NCBI RefSeq assembly: GCF_958298935.1
Contig: NC_084939.1
Span: forward strand, 6,215,501 to 6,279,500
Length of the DNA: 64,000 bases
Origin: Phragmites australis
Taxonomy: Eukaryota > Streptophyta > Magnoliopsida > Poales > Poaceae
Reading direction: 5' to 3'
The notes under the pieces were generated by a model that was not told the origin of the DNA, did not search any database, and saw only the letters and a program-made list of their open reading frames with translations. The position numbers and the translations under genes are program-made. This document shows positions 34,049 through 43,683 of this stretch, in pieces (positions within the stretch are counted from its first letter, which is position 1; each line of letters starts with the position of its first letter).

Positions 34049-34490
34049 TGTCACGCCCCGAAATCCGTAATTACATGTTTAGTATTAAACATGCATCATT
34101 AGCTTCATATTTGAATCTGGATCGCTTTCGATCGCTAGATTGAAATTTGCATTGCGAATTCGCGATTAGAATCTCCTAAGAATTTGAATCACGACATAAA
34201 ATTTTTGGAGTTTTTGGAGCTCTACCGCACCTTGATTTGGATTAATGAGGTGGAAGAAATGAAAATTGGAGAGAGAATTGAATTATAAGCAAAATCGGAC
34301 TTTTTCTCTAACTTGTGGGGCCCACATAAGGGAACTATCCCTCACTCTCTCTCTCAAATGGGCAGCAGCCCCTCTCTCTCTCCCCACACGTGCTCTCTCT
34401 CCCTCTCACTCTCTCTCTCAAGCTCTTCCCTTTCCCCCTTGGTTCCTGCCACTACAAGCGAAGCCAAGGTACATACGGCTGTTGTTCTCT
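34049..34490 (+). repeat. Tekay-like LTR fragment
   Basis: Starts TGTCACGCCCCGAAATCCGTAATTA, matching in pattern the LTR start at 2985, and shares the downstream GGGGCCCAC / CTCTCTCTCAAATGGGCAGCAG block seen at 3170-3230 and the Pro/Ser-coding TC-rich stretch. The similarity fades near 34490. The right part is missing, so this is a truncated LTR inserted into or recombined with the copia gag. Confidence 0.7.
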
Positions 34491-34594
34491 CTGTCAGCCT
34501 AAAGTGCAACGAACATCGCTTGCTACTACTGCTGAAGTGACTGCATAAGCATAAGCTACTGCACAGCCTGTGCTGCCTGCTGATGTTGCATCTG

Positions 34595-36047
34595 CTATAG
34601 TATAATGGCAAACTCGGAAGGAGGTGCAACAGGGGGCACAGAGGGTGCTGCCTTAGGGGCTGAAGGAACTAAAGTCATAGGAGCAACCTGAGAAGATTCT
34701 CCTTCCTTGGTGTCGTGTGACCTAGCGACCGGTGGGAAATACTCGAGATCCGAAGAATTCGAGTCGCTGTCATTGTTGTGAAATGTATGCAGGAGCTCTT
34801 CCTCGGCATCTACAAGGGCCTGAGCTGCTACTTTCTCTCTGTCTACAACTAGCACCTGCTCCTAAGTGTGGAACATCGCACGCTGACCATGGCTTCTGTC
34901 AGAGGGTGCAGTAAATACACCCTGAAGTGAGTAGGAGACTGCTCATAGGTCTGTATAAACTCTGGGAATCGGATCGAGTGTGCAAGAAAATGTGATATGA
35001 AATGCGCACAGGGCTGCTACCTAGTCATAGTCATCCTTTCTACTATGACGTCCTCAATCTCACATAGGATCAAATTAACTACATCAAAATGCTGATGTGT
35101 GAGAATGGACAAGATCAACCACTGCTGTAGACTGGTGATCGCTTCTCCATATCCAATCCTCGGGAGGAGGCTGCATCTCAATGCCATATGTAATGCCTTT
35201 GCCTCAGGAGTCAACATATCTGGCACTCTAAGTGAACTTGGAACGAATGGCTGCCTGAAGATCAGTTGGATCTCATCCTTTATTAGGAATACTCCACCAA
35301 CGAGAGGACGACAGGGTGGCTGAGCTCTCCTGAAGACCTAACGCCTTAAGAATGTTGTTCTTGTAGAGTCTCCAACTATCTCCCTAGAACATGAACTATA
35401 TGAAGTTTCTCTCGAGTGCTATCCAAACTATGGCATAGAAGACTCTCACCAAATCCTCCACGTATCTGCTCACTCATAATAACATATTTGCAACTCCTAG
35501 AATGGCTTCAAAGTGGGCTCTCATATCAACTCCACCACCTGCTAGCTCCAAGTAATGCCAGTTGAGCTTCTTATGAATGCTCAAGCTGACCCTCCCCCTG
35601 AGATAAGAAGCACGTGAAAGCTCTCCTGGAGGATCGTCTAGAACCTAGGGCTGACCCCTCATCCCTCTACAGGGTGAACCACTCTCCAATAGACACAAAA
35701 AAGGGCTTCTTAATCCTCAGGGACTTGTAAGTGGTCAAGTCCAACAGACGGATCTCCCCATGAGGCTGTGACTGCTCTGTCGGCCCCTCCTCTAACTCTA
35801 GCTGAGGCTCTTGTTGAGCCCTCTTCTGGCTCTCTGACTGGCCAAACGGTGTTGAACCCAACCCTGCTGCCTGATGAGTACGGGTGAATCGACGAAGCAT
35901 AGAAGCGTCTTCTCTGATCTGCAAGCCTCTCCGAGACACTGGGTCATCAGCGGCTGCAATCATCCGATCCCACTTCTTTTGTTCCTTAGTTTTCTTCTTC
36001 TTGGGCTGCTTGACGGCCTTGCCCTTGTCGTGGTGCTCATGACCCAT
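34595..36047 (-). pseudogene. Retrotransposon-type ORF remnant, minus strand
   Basis: Three minus-strand segments in order: 36047-35667 starts MGHEHHDKGKAVKQPKKKK, continues RRGLQIREDASMLRRFTRTHQ and ends KPFFVSIGEWFTL; 35226-35017 reads MLTPEAKALHMALRCSLLPRIGYG to LILCEIEDVIVERM; 34855-34595 is an acidic/proline tail (AEEELLHTF...VPPVAPP). The general plan (basic start, conserved middle with IxVxxLI...I, acidic tail) resembles the gag-region ORF of Tat/Athila-type elements annotated as putative plant transposon protein. I infer this from pattern only. Stops separate the segments. Confidence 0.4.
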
Positions 36048-37470
36048 CTAAGAGATCAAAGAAGAATATATGGATGAGCAAAAGATTTGGGTTTTTGAAA
36101 TTTGAATGATTTTTGCCCGAATTTTGAATCCTAAGCATGATTTTGTGGAGAATTTTGATAATCATTCTAAGAATTCATGCTTGCGACTCTAATCAGGGAA
36201 CAATTGCATGGGATTTTACTTTAATTGCAGCAATTTGACTCAAATTTGCTCAAAATTTGAATGAATTTGAGTGAAATTTGATTAAAAAAATGAGTTAGGG
36301 TTTGCGAACAAGAGGAAATCGTCGGAGGAGAGCCTCACCACGTCGAAGATGCTGAAATGATGACCGGTGGTGATCTAGGTGGCCGGCGATGGTGAGTTGC
36401 GGTCCGCGTGAGGGACATGCATATCTACGTGCGTGGAGCCAGTCCGCGCAACGGTGGTGACAGATCTCGTGTGACAGTGGTGCCGAATCCGTGCGGTGGC
36501 AGCGTCATCGGCTAGTCCCGCAAGGTGGTTGCTAGTTCAACGTAGCTGGGCGACATCCTCGTGCGGCGATACCTGCGATGGGGCTCGGCGACCTATGGCT
36601 CAGTCCTTGTCATGGCACATGCCGGCGATGGCTGGCTGGTGTTCAGCGTGGGCGCAGGATGTTGGGTAGTATAGGGGCTTCTGGCGAAAGTCTAACTTGG
36701 ATCTTTCAATGTTGGTGGTGATGACGTTCTTGAGTGTCGTTATCCTTCCTGAAGGCATCACTAGGAGATCCCTATCTCCCCACCACCCCAAGAGGATCCT
36801 CCAGGTGAAAACCTCGACCTCTTTCGAGATCGGCAAATGACGGTGTCTTTGACGTCATGTCCTCCATGGAGGCAATGCCTTGGAGCCCTTGCCCTGCGCT
36901 TGCTGGGACTGGTGTTGAGATTGATGGCGATGAGGTTCGGGCCTAGGGTGATGATGAGGCTTCTGCTTCCTTGGAGTTGCGCTTCTTGCTTCATGGCGGG
37001 CGGCTAATAGGCTTGGGTTGATCGTGTTAGTGTGGGGTCAAAGCTGCTTCGTCGTTGGTGTGCGATGAAGCTTGGTAACGATGGCGCGCAATATGTTTTT
37101 CCTCAAGAATGTTTCGGTGGTAGCTGTGTGCGTGGGTGCAATAATAATGAGGCATAGACTGAGGTCCGTCGTGAGAAGTCGGAGGTACTGTGTCGCTATT
37201 TTGATGAGCTTGGCAACGATTACTTGTATCGAGCTCTGTCATATGTAGGGTCTTAGTGAGTGGTAGTATGCTATGGGTCTTCGTCGTGCGTTTGTAAGGT
37301 TTTCGGGTCTGATTTTCTTTATAAACTATGACCACTCTTTTCTTGTACAGTGAATTGTAGGTAATTTTCTGCAGTAAAAAAAAGAAGGAAAGAAGTACAA
37401 TTGTTGAGACGCAGCCACCACAAACTGGGGGGAAAAGAACTACAGCGACCCAGGGCGCTTTCAAGAGACA
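36048..37470 (-). repeat. Unclassified repeat upstream of the minus-strand ORF
   Basis: The part 36060-36300 is AT-rich and 36300-36600 has GGTGGCCGGCGATGG-type GC-rich leader sequence. The part 36980-37260 (minus strand) is homologous by eye to 52830-53090 (plus): both have ATGACAGAGCTC / TTGACAGAGCTC, TCG(T/C)TGCCAAGCTC, AAATAGC and TCATCGCACAC followed by ACGACG(A/T)AGCAGCTT. Likely a transposon untranslated region. No coding sequence accepted. Confidence 0.4.
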
Positions 37471-38521
37471 AAAAGGCGTTCCATCGAACCTGCGATCCCC
37501 AGCATTGGACAGGCTTGTCCATGAAGCTATTTAAGAACAAGAAAATGACTGGAGACAATAAAGAGCACTCTCATGCATGGTGTAGCCACCGTAGTCACTG
37601 CCTCTGTTCTTCTGGAAGGAAAAAAAAACGAAAGTACTTTACAGTTCCCGTTTCCTGGCCAAGAAAACGTAACCCCAAACGTTTTCCATGGATATTCAAG
37701 TAGACGCAACCTGAGGAGTTCCTGTCTTTTTTTGTTCCATCCATTAGTCTTTCCGTGCGCTTGACCATCATCAATGGCGAGAACGATATGAAATCCGCCG
37801 ATTTGGGAACGGCGAGAACGAATGAAGTGTTTTTAGTGACGACTGAAATCATGTATATGAATGAAGCAACGACAGCACCGAATCCTAGTCCCCTGGAGAG
37901 GATGGACCTTGCACATACACGCTCTTCCATCTGAATTTTCACATGATCAGGACAGAAAGAAAGCAATGAGAGCCAGCTTTCATGGTGTTGCTCGCTCACA
38001 TTCAGTGGCGTTCATCGCCATCATGGCTCACCTGCTGAAGTTCCCTTTACTCCTGAAAGATTACCCTAGCTTCTTTCTGTTAAACCTCACGGCCATCATT
38101 GTCAATTCACTAGCTGTCTCGATCTACAGGCAGTGTAGAAAGTAGCATCAGCCCGTCACATGCTCTCCTTTCCTACCAGCACCTTCCATGGAAGTGATGA
38201 CCAGAAACATCTTTACTAGGAGCCTAGGAACATGAACCGGATGGCACTCAGCCGCTACGAGTCGAATGTCTGGATGAAACATTAATCGATGGGGGCTCTC
38301 ATGGTGCTATCACTTTCAGGTGTTGCATTGCATCCATTACACTTACCGGTGCCCATCGGTCGCCCTCATGGTGCCAACTTTCATCGGCATCATTGCCATT
38401 TCCTGAACTTCTCAAACTTTGTGTTCATGTTGAAAGATCAGCTCCTTTCGAATTTTTTTTGAAAGATCAGCGTTCTTTGATCTTTTTGCGCAAGCATGCT
38501 GAGGTTTCAACTTTCAAGCTA
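37471..38521. other. Flanking sequence left of MULE-2, no gene assigned
   Basis: Before MULE-2 inserted, this stretch was contiguous with 47906 onward, that is, just downstream of the carboxypeptidase gene. A minus-strand frame (37999-37595) has a hydrophobic segment GAVVASFIYMISVV and a plus-strand frame (37861-38145) has LLLKDYPSFFLLNLTAIIV. I recognise neither; both are short and opposed, so neither is called. Confidence 0.3.
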
Positions 38522-38530
38522 TTTCAGAAT
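38522..38530. repeat. MULE-2 target duplication (left), TTTCAGAAT
   Basis: Perfect match to 47897-47905 (the next base, G, also matches). Nine-bp duplications are the Mutator signature. Confidence 0.93.
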
Positions 38531-38830
38531 GGAGTTTTTTAATATTATAATTTTGTGTGGAAATTTCAAAAATAATACAGAAATACCAAAATTTACAAAA
38601 ATAATTCCTATTCACGGCCTGGTCTTGCGAAAAACGAGTTTTCGCGTCCTCATCATGTGAAATCTGGGTTTTCGCGGCTTGGAGGCTCAAAAAATTGTTT
38701 TTTGGGGTTTGAAAACTCGAAAATAAGTTGTTGCGGCTTGAGGGCGTGAAAATAGGTCTTCGCGTACTGAGGGCGTGGAAAAAGGTTGTTGCTGCCTGTG
38801 AGAGCGAAAAATGGCAATATAAGTATTATA
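38531..38830 (-). repeat. MULE-2 left TIR and palindrome array
   Basis: TIR 38531 to about 38680. The hairpin GCGAAAAACGAGTTTTCGC is at about 38627-38645. About six imperfect units with TTTTCGCG...CTGAGG...CGTGAAAA follow to 38815. Confidence 0.8.
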
Positions 38831-39293
38831 GAACCCGATACAGAAGTTATATACGCTGATGAACATAAAGGCTTATGACAACAAACGTTGGCATGTACGG
38901 TACTCCTAAAGATTAACCTAATAGCATATCGCTACTAAACCTAACTTGTCTTAGTGAAAGAAAACATACCGGGTTATAATAGATGCTCTCTACTGAGTGC
39001 ACATAGGATATTTGCCATTTCTCAAGGCATCGGGGCCCTCCGCCTTAGCGCGACGGGCCCTCTCCCGCTTCTTTTATCTCTCTGCTTAGCGTGCTTCAGC
39101 CGTGACGCACTCCTTTGCGGCGTTCCTAATGCGCTCCTCCTCCTGCAACTTCATCTGTAGTTCCTCCTGATGTCACTCATACTCGCAGCATTCGTAAGCT
39201 TTCCTCCTCCACCGCATCTTCATATCCACCCACTGCTTCTAGTGCTCATTTTGCTCTGTATCCAGCCATTGCATAAAGTCACGGATAGGTGGA

Positions 39294-40767
39294 TGTTGGA
39301 GGGTTAACTCCTATCGCAGGGATCCTGAGGGACCCCTTTTTAGAGATTCGGCCGGGGGGATGATCCTGAATATGTTCGTCGGAGAAATAAATGGGTATGA
39401 ATGCGATGGCCGGTGGGGTGGAATGATCTAATGCGGAAAGGAGTAAATGTGCTGGTGTTTAGACAGGTTCGGGCCGCATGGAGGCGTAACACCCTACTCC
39501 TGTATAGATACTATAAATGCCTTGAGAATGTCCCTCAAGAATGTTGCTGGTTACAAGAATGTCTATCTATCTTAGAGCTTGGGGCTCCTTGTTCTTCGGT
39601 CTGCGCTTCTCTTCGCTACCTCCAAAACTTCTCAGGGATAGTCTAACTTGTCGAGCTTGCTCAGGGGTTTCAATGCTTCACAAAGAGTAACTTCAAAAAA
39701 GACTTCTTTTTCTGCCCGTGCTGCCGACGGCTTTAAATACCTGCCGACAGTAGCGTGCCCCGAACGAGAGGGGGGGTACGAGTTCCGAGACACCATAAAT
39801 GGAAAGGGCGTCATCATAGCCTCTGTGCGAAGTGACCGGTGGTGGAAAATACGTCCCACGCCCGGTCATCCGTCACCATAAATGCACTAGCAACGGGTAC
39901 CGTGGAGAGGGCCCACCGGGCAGCCGCGGAGCGGCCCGGCGTGCCCGCCCTGTCTTGTTCTCCTGCCACAGTAGCGCGGCAGACGGAACGCCTCGGCCCT
40001 TACGACGTTATCCCGAGAAGGGCCGGATGGCACGGGATGGGACCCGTGCATTCAATGACCCCACGCCCTTCTGCCAGAATGTGGCAGGAACTGACACCGA
40101 GCGTGGTGGGAGCAGTTGGGGATGACAGGCCACGCGCGCTCTTTAAATGCGGCCTTGTGCCTTTGACTGACACCTCATCAGTAGGCCCCTCTAGGGCCAC
40201 TGTCGGGGGCTCTCTGAGTCGTCGGGGAACCGAGTGCTCGGGGGTCACTGCTCACCTCCCCGAGCACTCTCTCCCGAGAATGCCCTTTCTTGATCCTCGG
40301 GGAACCGAGTGCTCGGGGGGCACTGTTCACCTCCCCGAGCACTCTCTCCCGGACACGCTTGTACGGATCCTCGGGGGACCGAGCGCTCGGGGGCCGCTGC
40401 ACGCAGCCCCGAGCACTCTCTCCCGGAGCTTCCTTCTGTGGGTCCTCGGGATACTTGGGTGCCCAGGGGGGCACCGCTCGCGGCCCCAGGCACATTTCTC
40501 CAGGTACTTAGCTTTCCTGAACGTCGGGGGACTCAGCTGCTCAGGGGCCACCGTATACCTTCCAGAGCACTTTCTTCCCGGCACTTAGACTTCGTAGATC
40601 ATCGAGGAACTTGGGTGCTCGGGGACCACCGACTGTGGCCCCGAGTGCCCTCTCCCGGGACTTAATCTTTTTTACGTCACGGAGAAGACTCCGCGAGATG
40701 GCGCCATGTGGCAGATTGCTGGCCTGGCCTCGGGATTCGGGGACCCCCGGTTCCTGATTCACCGACA
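39294..40767 (-). mobile_element. Solo LTR inside the MULE-2 GRF gene
   Basis: 1474 bp with ends TGTTGGAGGG...CACCGACA on the plus strand (TGTCGGTG...CCAACA on the minus). Flanked by GTGGA at 39289-39293 and 40768-40772, a perfect 5-bp duplication. Comparison with MULE-1, which has uninterrupted GGTGGAGGAGATTGG in reverse complement, gives the empty site. No internal retrotransposon sequence remains, so it arose by LTR-LTR recombination. The minus orientation is inferred from the TGTCGG start. The 249-residue frame inside it comes from GC-rich tandem repeats. Confidence 0.92.
40219..40660. repeat. GC-rich minisatellite in the solo LTR
   Basis: About six units of roughly 70-80 bp. Each has GGACCGAGTGCTCGGGG, a short spacer with CACTG and CACC, and the inverted partner CCCCGAGCACTCTCTCCC, so each unit can form a hairpin by itself. 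Units diverge toward the right end. Confidence 0.75.
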
Positions 40768-41319
40768 GTGGAGGAGATTGGACAAATGAAATAAAAAGGG
40801 AGATTAGTAAGACAGTGTATGAAATTATATGGAAAGTGCCACATGAGTGATCTATGTCGCTATACCGGTGGGTACTCATACGGTTCATTTTGAGGCTTAT
40901 CGTACTAGTAGTTGGCACACATGAAGAAGCTTAGGCCATAGGTGTAGGTGATGTCCTGGGACTCGTGAAGCCTACAAGGGTCGTCATAGAAGCATATTGG
41001 TGGTTCAACCCACTGGGGGATGAAAATCCCCTAATATTTTTTTGGGTGGGTTTGATGGAGCTGAGGAAAACATTGCAGTTGAGGGAGCTGAGGAAGGAGT
41101 GGTGTATCCAAGGATGAGGGTGGGGGTATTTATGGTGGCTGGGGGCTAATTTATGGACTGAGTGCATAGGCTTGACTGCGGGCTGGAGCATAGGATTCCC
41201 TGTGAAAGCTGAAAAGGTTGTGACATTTTTGCTTGGTGTGGTCATTTCATTATGAAAAAGTTCAGCATGAGTTATTGTTGCCTCTACAATGAGGCATGGA
41301 ATCCTTCTGCAACGAGGGG

Positions 41320-43395
41320 TTACTGGATGCAGCGTAGTTGGTAGTGTGCGATCACATCTCTTACACCTATGGCATACGCTTCAATGATACCATCGATCGT
41401 CATACCACATGTGCCATGCTCGTGCATTCCCGTAGTTAAACTCGTCGCCTCATGAATCTCTCTCCCAGCATCAGACTGCGGTAGTCGAGAAATCATTACC
41501 ACCAGTAGCTACGTGGATATAAAAACGATGAGAATTTGCACAGTTCACGTACCACAAAGTGCAGCGCCACGATCGGAATACGGAGCAGCAGTGGTAGCAG
41601 AGGGTCGAGGTGTCGGGTCGTCAACATGAAGGTGACGTGTGTGAGTCCGTGAAGTTACCACTGGAGGTACAACTAGTAACTATAGTCATCATAAGACACA
41701 CTGTACTTGATCACGTCCTCAGGAGCATGGCTCCGCTGCTGTAACCAGTGCTACATCCTTTTGGTCAGGTCAGCTAAGCCCTTCTGTGGCCCCGTCGTCG
41801 AAAACCTATAATGTAGTTTCAATTAGACAATTGCAACAAACAAAATATGACGAGGTGTGTAACATTATAACTTACGAGTGCACTGTACTAGGAACACTGT
41901 CTCCCAACAAAACGGGGAACTCCTGGACCATCCAAACTGGCATATTACTCGATGCATGGTGTAGTCCTCGACGAATATGTCAAACACCAGCTTCTACCTC
42001 ATCATCAAAAACGCCAGTCCCTGTAGCATAGGGCGGAGATCCCACATCCGGCTGATCGTCGGAGCACCAAGTCAGTGGTGTACGGCTCCCAAATGACCAT
42101 CTCAGGTCGCAGGTGGTCAAACTGCTCTGCGAAAGCCTCGTACGCAAAACGAACTTGCACTCCCACCCACTATGGTTGCAAAATTATGGTGCATCTAAGT
42201 TAGAGAATGACTGTTACGGATACGAAATTTGCAATTAGTTTGAAGGACGTACCCATCGGCGTGTCCAAAGTGATCCCATCATTGTCTTGTTGATGTCGTC
42301 GCCGCCGTACATGTTTGAGGTGTAGTGCATAGGCAGCACAAGGGGTCGTCCATCCTGAAATCGCTCGAATGCCCACAGCTAAAGTAGTAGAGGCATTCCC
42401 ATCAGAAGAGACCCTAGGTGTGTCTTCACGCATGCCTCGCACAAGTTGCAGTACGTGGCACCAAGAACTATGGAACCCCAAGACACCTGAGGAACATCGT
42501 TGTCATCGTCTGCATTAGCAATAGCCCGAGCATAGGCTATCCAACGTGCATCCACGGTGTTGCCATGGGTGGATGTGAACATCACCCAACCAAACAACCA
42601 TAGCAGGTAAACCTTTAGGTGTCGAGCAAACTGAAAGTCCATGGGGTCCTCGGCCATTTCCTCCACCTACATAATATCATTGGTTGTTAGTAATAATAAT
42701 AAATAGACAAACCAATTACAATTTTAAACTAATGAAGCAAATAAAATTTAGTACTAACCCTGAACTGCTCTAGCCACTGTTTCTTCGGCCCTTGCTTTTG
42801 ATTCGCTGCAATTGGTAACACGTCCCCATCCAATGGCTCAGGTAGAACTCTCTGGAACCTCTCGAACACATTCTGCTGCCAACCAAGTGGAGTGACACAG
42901 GGGCTGATCGCTTCACTAGAAATCGAAAACCCAGTGAGCATGGAGATATCTTGCAACATGATTGTCATCTCCCCAAACACATGTGAAATGTGTGTGTCTC
43001 TGACCTCCATCGGTCCACCAAAGCCGAAATGAGGGACCGGTCAAACCGGAACCATGGTGACCAGGCCTCATGGCCATTGTCATTGTCACCCTCCACCACC
43101 TCATATAGCCCCGCGACCTCATCTGTGGCCTCCACCATCCGTACAAGAGGAAGAAGTCCCACGTGATCCAACCTGAAAGACATGAGTTGAGCTGTTAAGA
43201 TACTTAATAAAATAATGCTGCAAGGAAACTTTACTATTTGTACAACCTACCGAACCACCAGGGGTCAAGTCGCCAGGCCCTCATAGGTGCACGCAGCGTC
43301 AACACATGAAGTAATGTAGTGCCACGTGTGTCCTATAAGAAGCTGCGGTGACGCTAGACTAAAGAATGGTCCAGAAGCTCGTATGGTGGCTCCAT
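41320..43395 (-). pseudogene. MULE-2 plant mobile domain (PMD) gene
   Basis: PMD proteins (for example MAIN/MAIL-type in plants) share a domain common in plant transposons. The minus strand starts MEPPYELLDHSLV at 43395, with stops in the first exon, then an intron. The PMD body reads LDHVGLLPLVRMVEAT, LISALVDRWRSETHTFHM, FGEMTIMLQDISMLTGF (about 43180-42920), PLGWQQNVFERFQRVLPEP and, after another intron, FARHLKVYLLWLFGWVMFTST, VPQVSWGSIVLGATYCNLCEAC (42640-42430) and a C-terminal part to about 41320. Introns with plausible junctions occur, for example near 42660-42760. Stops make it a pseudogene, but the domain core is well preserved. Confidence 0.75.
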
Positions 43396-43683
43396 CGCTA
43401 CAAATAAAACACGGATGTTATACCAAGGATGTTACACGAATAATACATGATGCGGAAAACACATTAAAATTTGCAAACATACATTATAACAATTACGAAC
43501 AAATTATCGCATAGTTCTTACATCACGAAAATAAGTAATACACAAATAATACAATTTAGTTCTCACATCATGTACAAGTAATACACAACTAATACAACTT
43601 AGTTCTCACATCACATACACACAACTAATACAACATAGTTCTCACATCACGAACATCAATAGTACACTTAATTCCTATATAGC

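Larger units (their letters stand above)
38990..41073 (-). pseudogene. MULE-2 GRF zinc finger gene, split by solo LTR
   Basis: The minus strand from ATG 41073 matches the second GRF gene of MULE-1 (27888-28451), including the region of CFCGDPCRLHE and FMCANY (41000-40880) and, beyond the inserted LTR, the WLD and coiled-coil part (39285-39000). The insertion is at 39294-40767, between the intron/zinc-finger edge and the WLD block. The reading frame is also broken by stops and shifts before the insertion. Confidence 0.65.

Noticed and set aside
37027..37464. 145-codon minus-strand frame with a hydrophobic start
   Set aside because: Lies in the unclassified repeat, no recognisable domain, composition of non-coding DNA.
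37861..38145. 94-codon frame with a possible membrane segment
   Set aside because: Single short hydrophobic stretch, an opposing frame on the other strand, no splice or start context to support it.
39839..40588. 249-codon open frame
   Set aside because: It lies in the GC-rich tandem repeats of the solo LTR; frames are open on both strands and repeat with the unit.
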